This document shows, one piece after another, positions 49,916 through 57,597 of a stretch of 64,000 bases of DNA. The first letter of the stretch is position 1. Each line of letters opens with the position of its first letter. The translations under genes and the position numbers were made by a program. The notes beneath the pieces were generated by a model. That model did not search any database and was not told the origin of the DNA. It worked only from the letters and a program-made list of their open reading frames with translations. Source of the DNA: LGRD01 sp031382215 (GTDB taxonomy: Bacteria; Pseudomonadota; Gammaproteobacteria; Burkholderiales; Burkholderiaceae_C); the NCBI GenBank assembly GCA_031382215.1, contig JANMYQ010000268.1:1-64000 (forward strand). Reading direction: 5' to 3'.

Positions 49916-50253
49916 GCCTTCGCCTTCTTGACCTTGAAGTTGCGGCACCAGCCGTCCACCGGCACCAGCCGGCCACCGTAGAACGAGCAGGGCCCGATCG
50001 GTTCGCCAGGCTTGCCGGAAAACAGCTGGCACTCGCTGCACTTCTGACTCACGTCATGGCGCGGGAACTTGACCTTGTCGGCGTTGGCGGTGTTGATTCG
50101 GAAGCCCATCGACTTGGCGTACGGGTCGGCTTCGGTCAACTTTTCCGTGCTGACCTTCACCTCCTTCTCCTGGGCCTGGAGCCCGGTGGCGGCCAGCAGC
50201 GAGCTGCCGGCGATCACGTGCAGGGTGAATACGCGGCGGTTGCAATGGTTCAT
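49912..50253 (-). CDS. High-potential iron-sulfur protein (HiPIP)
   Basis: A 113-residue protein with a twin-arginine leader (NRRVFTLHVIAGSSLLAATGLQA) and the HiPIP cluster ligands Cys72, Cys75, Cys89 and Cys103 in CSECQLF, GPCSFYGG and GWCRNF. HiPIPs are soluble periplasmic one-electron carriers that dock to PufC-type cytochromes. Here the pair is encoded with a four-base overlap, which strongly suggests they work together. Confidence 0.92.
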   Translation of the reverse strand: MNHCNRRVFTLHVIAGSSLLAATGLQAQEKEVKVSTEKLTEADPYAKSMGFRINTANADKVKFPRHDVSQKCSECQLFSGKPGEPIGPCSFYGGRLVPVDGWCRNFKVKKAKA

Positions 50254-50281
50254 CGAGAAGTTCTCCTTGGGTGACGTTGAT

Positions 50282-50599
50282 TCATGAAATCGAGATTTGA
50301 TCGGTGCGTTGTTCGCCCCGGGTGTCTGTCCAGGCGACGCTCACGCGCTCGCCGACCTGGCCACCCTTGAACCGCAACGACAGCAACGGGTCCTGCGACA
50401 CCGCCATGCTCATCCGGGCGGTCAGCACCGGCCGGCCGGCCACGGTGATCTGCACGTCGGTGATGTGGTGGGCGGCCACGAGTTGGCCGCCCGCGTCGGC
50501 GCGCAGGCCGGTTTCCATCGGGTGCGGCATCAGCACATGAACCTCGGTGAGGCCCTCGCGCAGGCGGGCACGGATGCGGATCGGCGAGGTCGTCATCAT
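50282..50599 (-). CDS. soxZ: Sulfur carrier complex protein SoxZ
   Basis: A 105-residue immunoglobulin-like protein with PIRIRARLREGLTEVHVLMPHPMETGLR at the N-terminus and PLLSLRFKGGQVGERVSVAWTDTRG near the end, the standard SoxZ pattern. It forms a heterodimer with SoxY that carries sulfur intermediates in the periplasm. It follows soxY by 30 bases. Confidence 0.92.
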   Translation of the reverse strand: MMTTSPIRIRARLREGLTEVHVLMPHPMETGLRADAGGQLVAAHHITDVQITVAGRPVLTARMSMAVSQDPLLSLRFKGGQVGERVSVAWTDTRGEQRTDQISIS

Positions 50600-50629
50600 G
50601 GGAGCACCGGGCAGGGCAGGCCAGGCCGA

Positions 50630-51109
50630 TCAGCCGCAGCCGCCGACGGTGACCTCGATAGAACGCGACGCCGCGTAAACGCCGTGATCGGTCAGCACCG
50701 CAGCGACCACCGTGCCACTCGTGGCCATGCGGATGCGCGTGGAGACGAAGGGTTCGGTGCCGGCAGCAAAGCTGAACTGCACCGCCACTGGCAGCGGGTT
50801 GCGGTCGCACAGCAGCACGATCTCGCGCGTTCCTGGCAGCGCGCTCGACACCGTGATCGGCACGACAGCGCCGTTTTCCACGATCGAGGGGGAGTCGAAT
50901 GTGATCAGCGCACTCGGAGACGGCGCGCCGCCCAGCGCGGCCATGGCCTCGGCAAAGGTCTGCGCCGCGAAAGCGCCGGCCACATTGGCTGAGACCGCTG
51001 AGCCGGCAACATCGGCCCTTGCCACCGGCAGGCCGGCGAGGCCCATGGCCGCCATCGCGCCGGCGCCTTGGAGCAGGCGCCGCCGATGCATGCACAGATG
51101 GCCTTGCAT
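50630..51109 (-). CDS. soxY: Sulfur carrier protein SoxY
   Basis: A 159-residue protein with a twin-arginine leader (HRRRLLQGAGAMAAMGLAG) and a C-terminal swinging arm ending VGGCG. The Cys at position 158 carries covalently bound sulfur in SoxY; the usual ending is GGCGG. ATG 51109 is preceded by GAGG at nine bases; TTG 51124 would add five residues. SoxY accepts thiosulfate or other sulfur compounds and shuttles them between Sox enzymes. Confidence 0.9.
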   Translation of the reverse strand: MQGHLCMHRRRLLQGAGAMAAMGLAGLPVARADVAGSAVSANVAGAFAAQTFAEAMAALGGAPSPSALITFDSPSIVENGAVVPITVSSALPGTREIVLLCDRNPLPVAVQFSFAAGTEPFVSTRIRMATSGTVVAAVLTDHGVYAASRSIEVTVGGCG

Positions 51110-51120
51110 GCCGGTTCGCC

Positions 51121-51684
51121 TCAAGGCCCGGTGCGAACGAGCCGCACGTGAAGACGCTCGTCCTTGCGCGCCAGCACCACGCCTTCAGCACCGAAGCTCA
51201 GACCCAGTGCACGTTCGCCCGCGGTTTCGCCAGGGCGTGGGGTCGATGACCAGTACGCCGCCGCCGGGGTGCCGGGAAAGACCGACACGTTGGTCCGCGG
51301 GTTCTTGCACCCGCGGTCGGTGATCGTGGCCAGTTCGCGCAGCGAGGGCACGCGCCAGTCGTTGAAGAAGGCAGCTCCCTCGCGGCTGACCTGATCCGCG
51401 TGGCGCTGCGCATCGGCCCAGCCGTAGTCCGCGGCCGTGCTGGTGCAACGATTGCCGCTCCACTGCTGGCCACTGGAACACCGCATCCACATCAGTTTCG
51501 ACTCCACATCGGTGACCGTGCCGTCGCCGTTGTCCTGGAAGCGTGCCGACGGCAACGACGAAGCGCTGCTGTCGCACGCCTGCTGGGCCTCGACGCGCTG
51601 CCAGGCGCAGGCTCCGGCAAGAAGCACCACCACCAGGAAGGCAGGTGGCCGCCGGGCGGCGACCCTCGTGTGCTGGAAGATCAC
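51121..51684 (-). CDS. Exported DUF1566 protein
   Basis: A 187-residue protein with a signal segment (FLVVVLLAGACAW) and a DUF1566 (Lcl C-terminal) domain: RFQDNGDGTVTDVESKLMWMRC, YGWADAQRHAD, DWRVPSLREL and YWSSTPRP. The function is unknown; such domains occur in secreted and adhesin-like proteins. The GTG start overlaps the cytochrome gene stop, so it belongs to the redox operon. Confidence 0.82.
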   Translation of the reverse strand: MIFQHTRVAARRPPAFLVVVLLAGACAWQRVEAQQACDSSASSLPSARFQDNGDGTVTDVESKLMWMRCSSGQQWSGNRCTSTAADYGWADAQRHADQVSREGAAFFNDWRVPSLRELATITDRGCKNPRTNVSVFPGTPAAAYWSSTPRPGETAGERALGLSFGAEGVVLARKDERLHVRLVRTGP

Positions 51685-52190
51685 TTGTCGAAGCCGATCC
51701 CGGTGCCCTTGACGTTCAAGCCGCGCGCGTTCTTGGGCGTCGGGCCGGCGGTCTGGCGGGTTTGCAGACCCGTGTCGAGCGCCACTCCCTTGTGCAGGTA
51801 GAACGAGTACGCCTCGAGCGCGACCATGTCGGCGCCGTTGACGTCAAGCGCCTTGCCGCCCTGCGGGTTCTCGATGCACCAGTTGACCATCTCGCGGTAG
51901 GCCACGACCCGGTTGAGCTGCGGCATGAACTTCGGGAAGGTGTGCGGATTGGTGGCAGCCGTATCGGGGTGGCAGTTGGCGCAGGCCAGGCCGTTGTTGG
52001 CCATGTCGGCACGGCCCCCGTACCACATGTCGTAACCGCGTTTGGCCGACTCCGTCAGCTTGTCGTCCATCGCTTTCAACTCGTCTTTGGTGAACGGCTC
52101 GCGCGCCGTCGCGATCGTCGCGGTGGCGATCACCGCGAGAGCCGCCAGCGGCACCGCCGCGCATCGAAGAAGCTTGCTGTGAATGTTCAT
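51681..52190 (-). CDS. SoxA/TsdA-like monohaem cytochrome c
   Basis: A 169-residue protein with a signal peptide (LLRCAAVPLAALAVIATATIATA) and one haem site, CANCH at residues 70-74. It then has HTFPKFMPQLNRVVAYREMVNWCIENPQ, with Cys105, and VALEAYSFYLHKG. The FP...R..C...VALE.Y pattern resembles SoxA and TsdA, in which the distal Cys ligates haem at the sulfur-bonding site. This suggests an enzyme that forms or breaks S-S bonds on SoxYZ. The assignment is by pattern only. Confidence 0.75.
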   Translation of the reverse strand: MNIHSKLLRCAAVPLAALAVIATATIATAREPFTKDELKAMDDKLTESAKRGYDMWYGGRADMANNGLACANCHPDTAATNPHTFPKFMPQLNRVVAYREMVNWCIENPQGGKALDVNGADMVALEAYSFYLHKGVALDTGLQTRQTAGPTPKNARGLNVKGTGIGFDK

Positions 52191-52216
52191 GGTTGCGGTC
52201 CTGTGTTCTTTTGGCA

Positions 52217-53287
52217 TCAAGCCTTGAAGCCGTTCTTGATCTTGGGTGGCAGCGAATCGGCGAACGGCTGGTACTGCACGAACGCCTTTCCGGCGCCGTC
52301 CATGCCGATCGAGGCGCTGCCCATGCCGTCGGAGGTGTTGCCCGGGTCGGCTCGGAACTGCTGAAACTCCGGGTACGGCAGCTTGATCGGCGGGTACGGC
52401 CAGGGCCACGACGTGCTCATCGTGCCGATCGACGTGAGGTTGCCGATTCGGTTGTAGACGGTGTGGTGCACATGGCCGTGAAATGCCGTGACGGCCTTGA
52501 ACTTGCTCAGCATCTTGCGGATCTCCTGGTGGTCCGAGACCTGGAAGTTCCAGCGTGGGTAGTAGTCCCACAGCGGCGAGTGCGTGAAGATGACGACCGG
52601 CGTGCTGGCCGGCACCTTGGCCACGTCCTTGGCCAGCCAGGCGCGCGCCTTCTCGCCGCAACCCCACACACCCGGCACCGGGCTGTTCAGCGGCATGAAC
52701 CAGTCACGCCGCTGCTGGGGCGTCAGCTTGGCCGCGGTCCAGAAGTCGGGCACGAGGATCGAGTTCATGCCGATGAAGTGCACGCCCTTGTGGTCGAACG
52801 ACCAGGTGTCTTCGCCGAAGGCACCGCGCCAGGCGGCGCCCATGTCGAGGTACCAGTCGTGCTCGCCGGGGAACGAACGGATCGGCGCCTTGAGCTTGGA
52901 CAGGATGCGCTTGCCCTTGTCCATCTGGTCCTGTTCGCCGTGGTGCGCCACGTCGCCCATGATCATCACGAAGTCGGGCTGCTGAGCCATGCCGTTGACC
53001 TGCGTGACGGCATCTTCGAGCTGCTTGTCGAAGACATGGTCCTTGTCACTGTACAGGTGCGGGTCGGCAATGATGGCGAATGAAAACGGCGTGACCTTCG
53101 CGCCCTGCGCCGCAGCCACGCCGACCAGACCGAGGTTGACGCCGATGGCCTGCGCCGTCAGCGTGGTCAGGCCGGCTTTGCCGGTGAGCGCCAATAACTC
53201 GCGCCGGGTGGTATCAACCTTTTGGGACATCGGGTTTCTCGATTTGTCGAGAAACTGCCCTCTGCTCGTATCGTCCAGATCTGACAT
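52217..53287 (-). CDS. Tat-exported metallophosphoesterase
   Basis: A 356-residue calcineurin-like phosphoesterase with a twin-arginine leader (TRRELLALTGKAGLTTLTAQAIG). The metal-binding motifs are IADPHLY (about residue 73), VMIMGDVAHHG (about 107), GEHDWY (about 142), FTHSPLW (about 231) and FHGHVHHT (about 268). It is first in the operon with SoxYZ. SoxB, the hydrolase of the Sox pathway, is also a dimetal enzyme of this superfamily but is longer, so this may be a functional counterpart. The start could also be ATG 53230, nearer the leader. Confidence 0.85.
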   Translation of the reverse strand: MSDLDDTSRGQFLDKSRNPMSQKVDTTRRELLALTGKAGLTTLTAQAIGVNLGLVGVAAAQGAKVTPFSFAIIADPHLYSDKDHVFDKQLEDAVTQVNGMAQQPDFVMIMGDVAHHGEQDQMDKGKRILSKLKAPIRSFPGEHDWYLDMGAAWRGAFGEDTWSFDHKGVHFIGMNSILVPDFWTAAKLTPQQRRDWFMPLNSPVPGVWGCGEKARAWLAKDVAKVPASTPVVIFTHSPLWDYYPRWNFQVSDHQEIRKMLSKFKAVTAFHGHVHHTVYNRIGNLTSIGTMSTSWPWPYPPIKLPYPEFQQFRADPGNTSDGMGSASIGMDGAGKAFVQYQPFADSLPPKIKNGFKA

Positions 53288-53357
53288 ATTCAGTCTCCAT
53301 GGGTTTGTCTATTGCCATGGCGATGGCCGAAGAGATTCGAAAGACACACGTTTCCAT

Positions 53358-53385
53358 TGGTTGAAATCCGTTTGAATTTCAACCA
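53358..53385. promoter_or_regulatory. Perfect inverted repeat, candidate LysR site
   Basis: TGGTTGAAAT at 53358-53367 and ATTTCAACCA at 53376-53385 are perfect 10-base inverted arms with an 8-base spacer. The arm spacing fits a dimeric regulator. It lies about 70 bases before the metallophosphoesterase start on the minus strand. Confidence 0.6.
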
Positions 53386-53408
53386 GGACAAACTTCGGCT
53401 AAGAGTAT

Positions 53409-53422
53409 TTCCCTATAGGGAA
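53409..53422. promoter_or_regulatory. 14-base perfect palindrome, candidate LysR site
   Basis: TTCCCTATAGGGAA is fully self-complementary. It sits in the AT-rich 258-base gap between the LysR gene and the Sox-like operon, 24 bases from the neighbouring inverted repeat. Two such sites in one divergent region fit activator and autorepression sites of a LysR protein. Confidence 0.55.
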
Positions 53423-53545
53423 TTCACCAGCTTCTGTTGCTAAAAGGTGCGACTTTCAATGCGCCGAGGCGACTGTAATGAAAGATTGACACAAAATGAA
53501 ATTGATTGTTTTGACATCGGTGCCGCGTTTTTCTAATATCAGCCC

Positions 53546-54538
53546 ATGACCCTGGCCAAGAGTTCATCGCTGCGCCAGCTCGCCACATTCCACACCGTGG
53601 CGCGGCTGGGCAGCGTGTCGCTCGCAGCCGACGCGCTGCACCTCACGCAGTCGGCGGTGTCGATCCAGGTCGGAGGCCTGGAACAGGCGGTGGGCTCAGC
53701 GCTGTTGTTGCGCACCGGGCGCGGCGTGCGCCTGACCGAAGCCGGCGAGCTGCTCAACGGTTATGCCGAGCGCCTGCTGGCGCTGTGGCACGAAGCGAGC
53801 GAAGAGATGGAGTCGTTCCAGGGTGCCTTCTCGGGCACGCTGAATATCGGCGCGGTGACGACCTCGGAGTACTGGCTGCCGCACCTGCTGGTCACGTTTG
53901 CCGGCCGCAACCCACGCGTGAAGGTCAAGCTGCACGTGGGCAACCGCGACGAGATCGTGCGCAGCCTGGCCGCGCACAAGGTCGACATCGCGATCATGGG
54001 TTACCCGCCTGACGAACTGAAGGTGTCCTCAGCCGCTTTCGCAAAGAACCCGATGGCCTTCATGGCCGCGCCCAATCACCCGCTGATGGCCGACCCGAAA
54101 TTGAGCATGGCCACCCTGGCTGAAGCCCACCTGCTGGTGCGCGAGCGCGGCTCGGGCTCGCGCACCACCGTCGAGCGGCTGTTCAAGGAGGCCGGGCTGC
54201 GGTTACGCATCGGCTCGGAGATGTCGAGCAACGAATCGCTCAAGCAGATGTGCGCGTCCGGCTTTGGCCCGGCCTACCTGTCGATGCACACCTGCATCCT
54301 CGAAATGAAGGCCGGCCAGTTGAAGCTGCTGCCGCTGCCCAACAACCCGGTCGAGCGCGAGTGGTTCGTCGTGCGGGTGCCCTCCACGCCGCTGCCGCAA
54401 GTGGCATTGGCGTTCGAGAAGTTCCTGTGCGACGAAGGTCAGACACAGATCCGCAAGCACCTCGACGAGCGCCAGCTCGATCCTTCGGCCGCGCCGCGGC
54501 TCAAGGCGCAGCGCAGCGACGCCAGCGCGACGAACTGA
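53546..54538 (+). CDS. LysR family regulator, CbbR-like
   Basis: A 330-residue LysR protein with an N-terminal winged helix (RQLATFHTVARLGSVSLAADALHLTQSAVSIQVGGLEQAVG) and a periplasmic-binding-like effector domain from about residue 93. The central sequence (TTSEYWLPHLLVTFAGRNPRVKVKLHVGN) is close to the CbbR subgroup. It is divergent from the Sox-like operon and is the likely regulator through the palindromes at 53358-53422. No Calvin-cycle genes are in the window. Confidence 0.9.
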   Translation: MTLAKSSSLRQLATFHTVARLGSVSLAADALHLTQSAVSIQVGGLEQAVGSALLLRTGRGVRLTEAGELLNGYAERLLALWHEASEEMESFQGAFSGTLNIGAVTTSEYWLPHLLVTFAGRNPRVKVKLHVGNRDEIVRSLAAHKVDIAIMGYPPDELKVSSAAFAKNPMAFMAAPNHPLMADPKLSMATLAEAHLLVRERGSGSRTTVERLFKEAGLRLRIGSEMSSNESLKQMCASGFGPAYLSMHTCILEMKAGQLKLLPLPNNPVEREWFVVRVPSTPLPQVALAFEKFLCDEGQTQIRKHLDERQLDPSAAPRLKAQRSDASATN

Positions 54539-54600
54539 GGCACGTGCGCGGCGGCTGCCGCGGCGAGCAGGGCACGGCGTGGCGCGGCGCGGCGGGCGCG

Positions 54601-55824
54601 TCAGGCGTCTGCGTTCAACAGCATCTCCAGGCACTGCTCGCGGATGCCGTAAAAGCGCTTGATCTCGTCGATCTGCGCCAGCACCTCGTCGGGCGGGCCG
54701 GGGTCGGCGCGCTTCACCGCCAGGATCATCTTGTTCTTCTGCGTGTGTTCCAGCGAGATGAACTCGAACACCTGGGTCTGGTAGCCGCGCGACTCGAGCA
54801 GCAGCGCGCGCAGGCCGTCGGTCAGCATCTCGGCCTCTTGCCCGAGGTGAATGCCGTGCTGCAGGATCGGCCGCAGCGGGTGCGGGCTGAGCAGTTGCGG
54901 GCGCAGTTGTTTGTGGCAGCACGGCGAACACAGGATGATCGCCGCGCCGGCGCGAATGCCTTTGTGGATGGCGTGGTCGGTGGCGGTGTCGCAGGCGTGC
55001 AGCGCGATCATCACGTCGACGGCGCGCGGCGCGAACGTGCTCACGTCGCCCTGCTCGAAGTTCAGGCCGGCCAGCCCCAGCCGCTGCGCCGCGGTGTTGC
55101 CCAAGACCACCATGTCCTGGCGCAGTTCGACACCGGTGACCTGCGCATCGCGCTGCAGCGCGTGGCGCAGGTGGTCGTGCACCGCAAACGTCAGGTAGCC
55201 CTTGCCTGAGCCGAAGTCCAGCACCCGCACCTGCGGCGCCTGCGCCAGCGCCGACGCCTGCAGCGCGTGCGAGAACACCTCGACGAACTTGTCGATCTGC
55301 TTCCACTTGCGCGCCATCGCGGGGATGAGCCGCTGCTGCGCATCGGTCACGCCGAGTGCCGTGAGGAAAGGCCGGTCGAGTTCGACGTGGCGGTGCTTCT
55401 CGCGGTCGTGCGGCTGCGGCGGTGCTTCGCCATGCGCGCTCGCGCTGCGGCGCAGGGTGCATCGGCCGCGCTGGCTGATGGAGAGTTGAATGTCTTCGGT
55501 GCTCGTCTGCAGATGCGCGTTGCGGAAGTCACCGCCGAGCAGCTTGCCGACGAGTTGCAGACCTTCTGCGACCGTTGGGTTCTTTGTGACGTCGCGCGTC
55601 CGGTAGCGGTACACCAGCGACAGGCACGGCTCGTCGCGCAGCATCACCTGGCGCAGCGCGAGTTGATTCAGGTCTTCTTCAGCGCCCTTGTACTTGGCCA
55701 GCACCAGCTTGACGAAGCGGCCCTGCGCCAGGCTGCCCGCCAGCAGGGCCAGGAAGTCTTCCCGGGCTGGCTGCGCCGGTGGCACCCGTATCATCGTTGC
55801 ACCGTTTTCACTTGCGATTTCCAT
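54601..55824 (-). CDS. SAM-dependent methyltransferase
   Basis: A 407-residue protein with a C-terminal Rossmann methyltransferase domain: VRVLDFGSGKGYLTFAV (about residue 195), VTGVELRQDMV, IALHACDTATDHAI and a CSPCCHKQL motif (about 300). It resembles the methyltransferase-32 type acting on RNA or protein. The substrate is not evident. ATG 55824 is chosen; a start at 55845 would overlap the divergent kinase start in a GCATGC. Confidence 0.85.
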   Translation of the reverse strand: MEIASENGATMIRVPPAQPAREDFLALLAGSLAQGRFVKLVLAKYKGAEEDLNQLALRQVMLRDEPCLSLVYRYRTRDVTKNPTVAEGLQLVGKLLGGDFRNAHLQTSTEDIQLSISQRGRCTLRRSASAHGEAPPQPHDREKHRHVELDRPFLTALGVTDAQQRLIPAMARKWKQIDKFVEVFSHALQASALAQAPQVRVLDFGSGKGYLTFAVHDHLRHALQRDAQVTGVELRQDMVVLGNTAAQRLGLAGLNFEQGDVSTFAPRAVDVMIALHACDTATDHAIHKGIRAGAAIILCSPCCHKQLRPQLLSPHPLRPILQHGIHLGQEAEMLTDGLRALLLESRGYQTQVFEFISLEHTQKNKMILAVKRADPGPPDEVLAQIDEIKRFYGIREQCLEMLLNADA

Positions 55825-55843
55825 TCGAACTTTCTGGTCGAGC

Positions 55844-56812
55844 ATGCCGCCCGCATTGTCCACCTCCACCCGCAAGGACCTCGCCCTGGTGCTGCTGGCC
55901 ACGCTCGCGGCCTTCTTGCTCGCGGCGGCGGTGGAGCTGCATGAAGCCATGTCGCGCTGGACCTCGCGCTGGGAGTTCTGGCAGGTCGATGAAGTGCCGA
56001 CTGCCGTCACGGTGCTGGCGCTGGGCCTGGCCTGGTTCGCGTTCCGCCGCCGCGCCGAAGCCGCCGCGGCGCTGCGCCTGCAGGGCCAGGCGCAAGCCGA
56101 AGCCCTGCGCCTGCTGGAGCACAACCGCGAACTCGCGCGCCAGCTGATTGCGGTGCAGGAGAACGAACGCCGCGCGCTGGCCCGCGAACTGCACGATGAA
56201 CTGGGCCAAAGCTGCAACGCCATTCGTGTGGAGGCAGCGTACATCCAGCGCACCAGCGACCCGCAACAGATCAATGCCGCGGCGGCGCGCGCAGCGGCCA
56301 GCGCCGAGTCGCTCTACCAGCATGTGCGCAGCCTGCTGCGCCAGTTGCGCCCGGCCGAGCTGGACGAGCTGGGCCTCGTCGCCGCGCTGCAAGCCCTGTG
56401 CGAATCGTGGGAAGAGCGCAGCGGCGTGGCCTGCATCTTCCTGCACGACGGCGCCTTGGACGGCCTGGACGAGACCACCGCCACCGCGCTGTACCGCGTC
56501 GCGCAGGAGGGGCTGAGCAACGTGATGCGCCACGCGCAAGCGTCACGCGTGCGCATCGGGCTGCAGCGCGGCGCGTCCGGCACGCTCGAGTTGCAGGTCG
56601 AAGACGACGGCCGCGGCTTCGACGTTCAGCAGCACAGTCGCGGCCTGGGCCTGCTGGGCGCGGCGGAACGCGCGGCGGCGCTGGGCGGCGGCCTGCAGGT
56701 GCACAGCCAACCGGGCACGGGCACGCGGCTGCACATGAGCCTGCCCGCGCCCGTGCCGGCATCGGTTTCGATTTCGGTTTCGGTCTCGGTCTCGAACAAG
56801 GCCGCAGCGTGA
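55844..56812 (+). CDS. UhpB/NarX-type sensor histidine kinase
   Basis: A 322-residue kinase with two membrane helices (about residues 11-30 and 55-71) enclosing a short periplasmic loop, a HisKA_3 phosphoacceptor region RALARELHDELGQ (about 109-121) and a HATPase domain with LYRVAQEGLSNVMRHAQA and DDGRGFD. The C-terminus ends in a Ser/Val repeat (SVSISVSVSVS). The response regulator gene overlaps its stop by four bases (GTGA). Confidence 0.9.
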   Translation: MPPALSTSTRKDLALVLLATLAAFLLAAAVELHEAMSRWTSRWEFWQVDEVPTAVTVLALGLAWFAFRRRAEAAAALRLQGQAQAEALRLLEHNRELARQLIAVQENERRALARELHDELGQSCNAIRVEAAYIQRTSDPQQINAAAARAAASAESLYQHVRSLLRQLRPAELDELGLVAALQALCESWEERSGVACIFLHDGALDGLDETTATALYRVAQEGLSNVMRHAQASRVRIGLQRGASGTLELQVEDDGRGFDVQQHSRGLGLLGAAERAAALGGGLQVHSQPGTGTRLHMSLPAPVPASVSISVSVSVSNKAAA

Positions 56813-57444
56813 TCCGCCTGCTGCTCGTTGACGACCACCCGGTCGTGCGCGCCGGTTACCAGCGCCTGCTCGAACAGGCCGGCGACATGCGCGTGGTGGC
56901 GCAGGCCGGCAGCGCCGACGAGGCGATGATCGAATTCAACGATCACGCCCCCGACGTGACCGTGACCGACCTGGCGATGCCCGGGCTGGGCGGGCTGGAA
57001 CTGATCCGCCGCCTGCTCGTGCGCAGCCCGAACGCGCGCGTGCTGGTGTTCAGCATGCACGACAGCGCCATGCTCGTGCGGCGCGCTTTCGAGGTGGGCG
57101 CGCGCGGTTTCCTGTCCAAGAGCAGCGCGCCCGAGAGCCTGCTCGACGCGGTGCGCCGCGTGCACGGCGGCGACAACTACCTGAGCCCCGACCTGCCGGC
57201 CGATCTGTTGCAGGCTGGTACACCGGCGGCCCAGCTCGATGGGCTGACGCCGCGCGAGTTCGAGATCTTCCGGCTGCTGGCGCGCGGCGAGTCGCTGGCC
57301 GACTGCGCCGCGCTGCTCAAACTCAGCCCCAAGACCATCTCCAACCATCAGACCATGATCAAGGAAAAGCTCGGCGTGAGCACCACCGCCGCGCTGGTGC
57401 ACCTGGCCATCCGCCACGGCGTGATCGGGCCGGACGGGCGCTGA
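56809..57444 (+). CDS. NarL/FixJ-type response regulator
   Basis: A 211-residue regulator with a receiver domain (LLLVDDHPVVRAGYQRLLE; phosphoacceptor Asp in TVTDLAMPG, about residue 54; Lys in FLSKSS, about 104) and a LuxR-type helix-turn-helix (LTPREFEIFRLLARGESLADCAALLKLSPKTISNHQTMIKEKLGV). The GTG start overlaps the kinase stop. The adjacent TonB receptor gene is a natural candidate target. Confidence 0.92.
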   Translation: MIRLLLVDDHPVVRAGYQRLLEQAGDMRVVAQAGSADEAMIEFNDHAPDVTVTDLAMPGLGGLELIRRLLVRSPNARVLVFSMHDSAMLVRRAFEVGARGFLSKSSAPESLLDAVRRVHGGDNYLSPDLPADLLQAGTPAAQLDGLTPREFEIFRLLARGESLADCAALLKLSPKTISNHQTMIKEKLGVSTTAALVHLAIRHGVIGPDGR

Positions 57445-57597
57445 TCAGGGCAAACGCGGAGCCTCCGGCTGCACGCTGGGGAAAGCGCGCAGGGAACAAC
57501 ACCGAGCGGGATCGGGAAGATTTCCCTGTTGCCGCGGCGGCGGGCTGGTTATGGTCTGGCGCACAACACAAACCTCAAGCCCGTCGGCTGCAGATCC

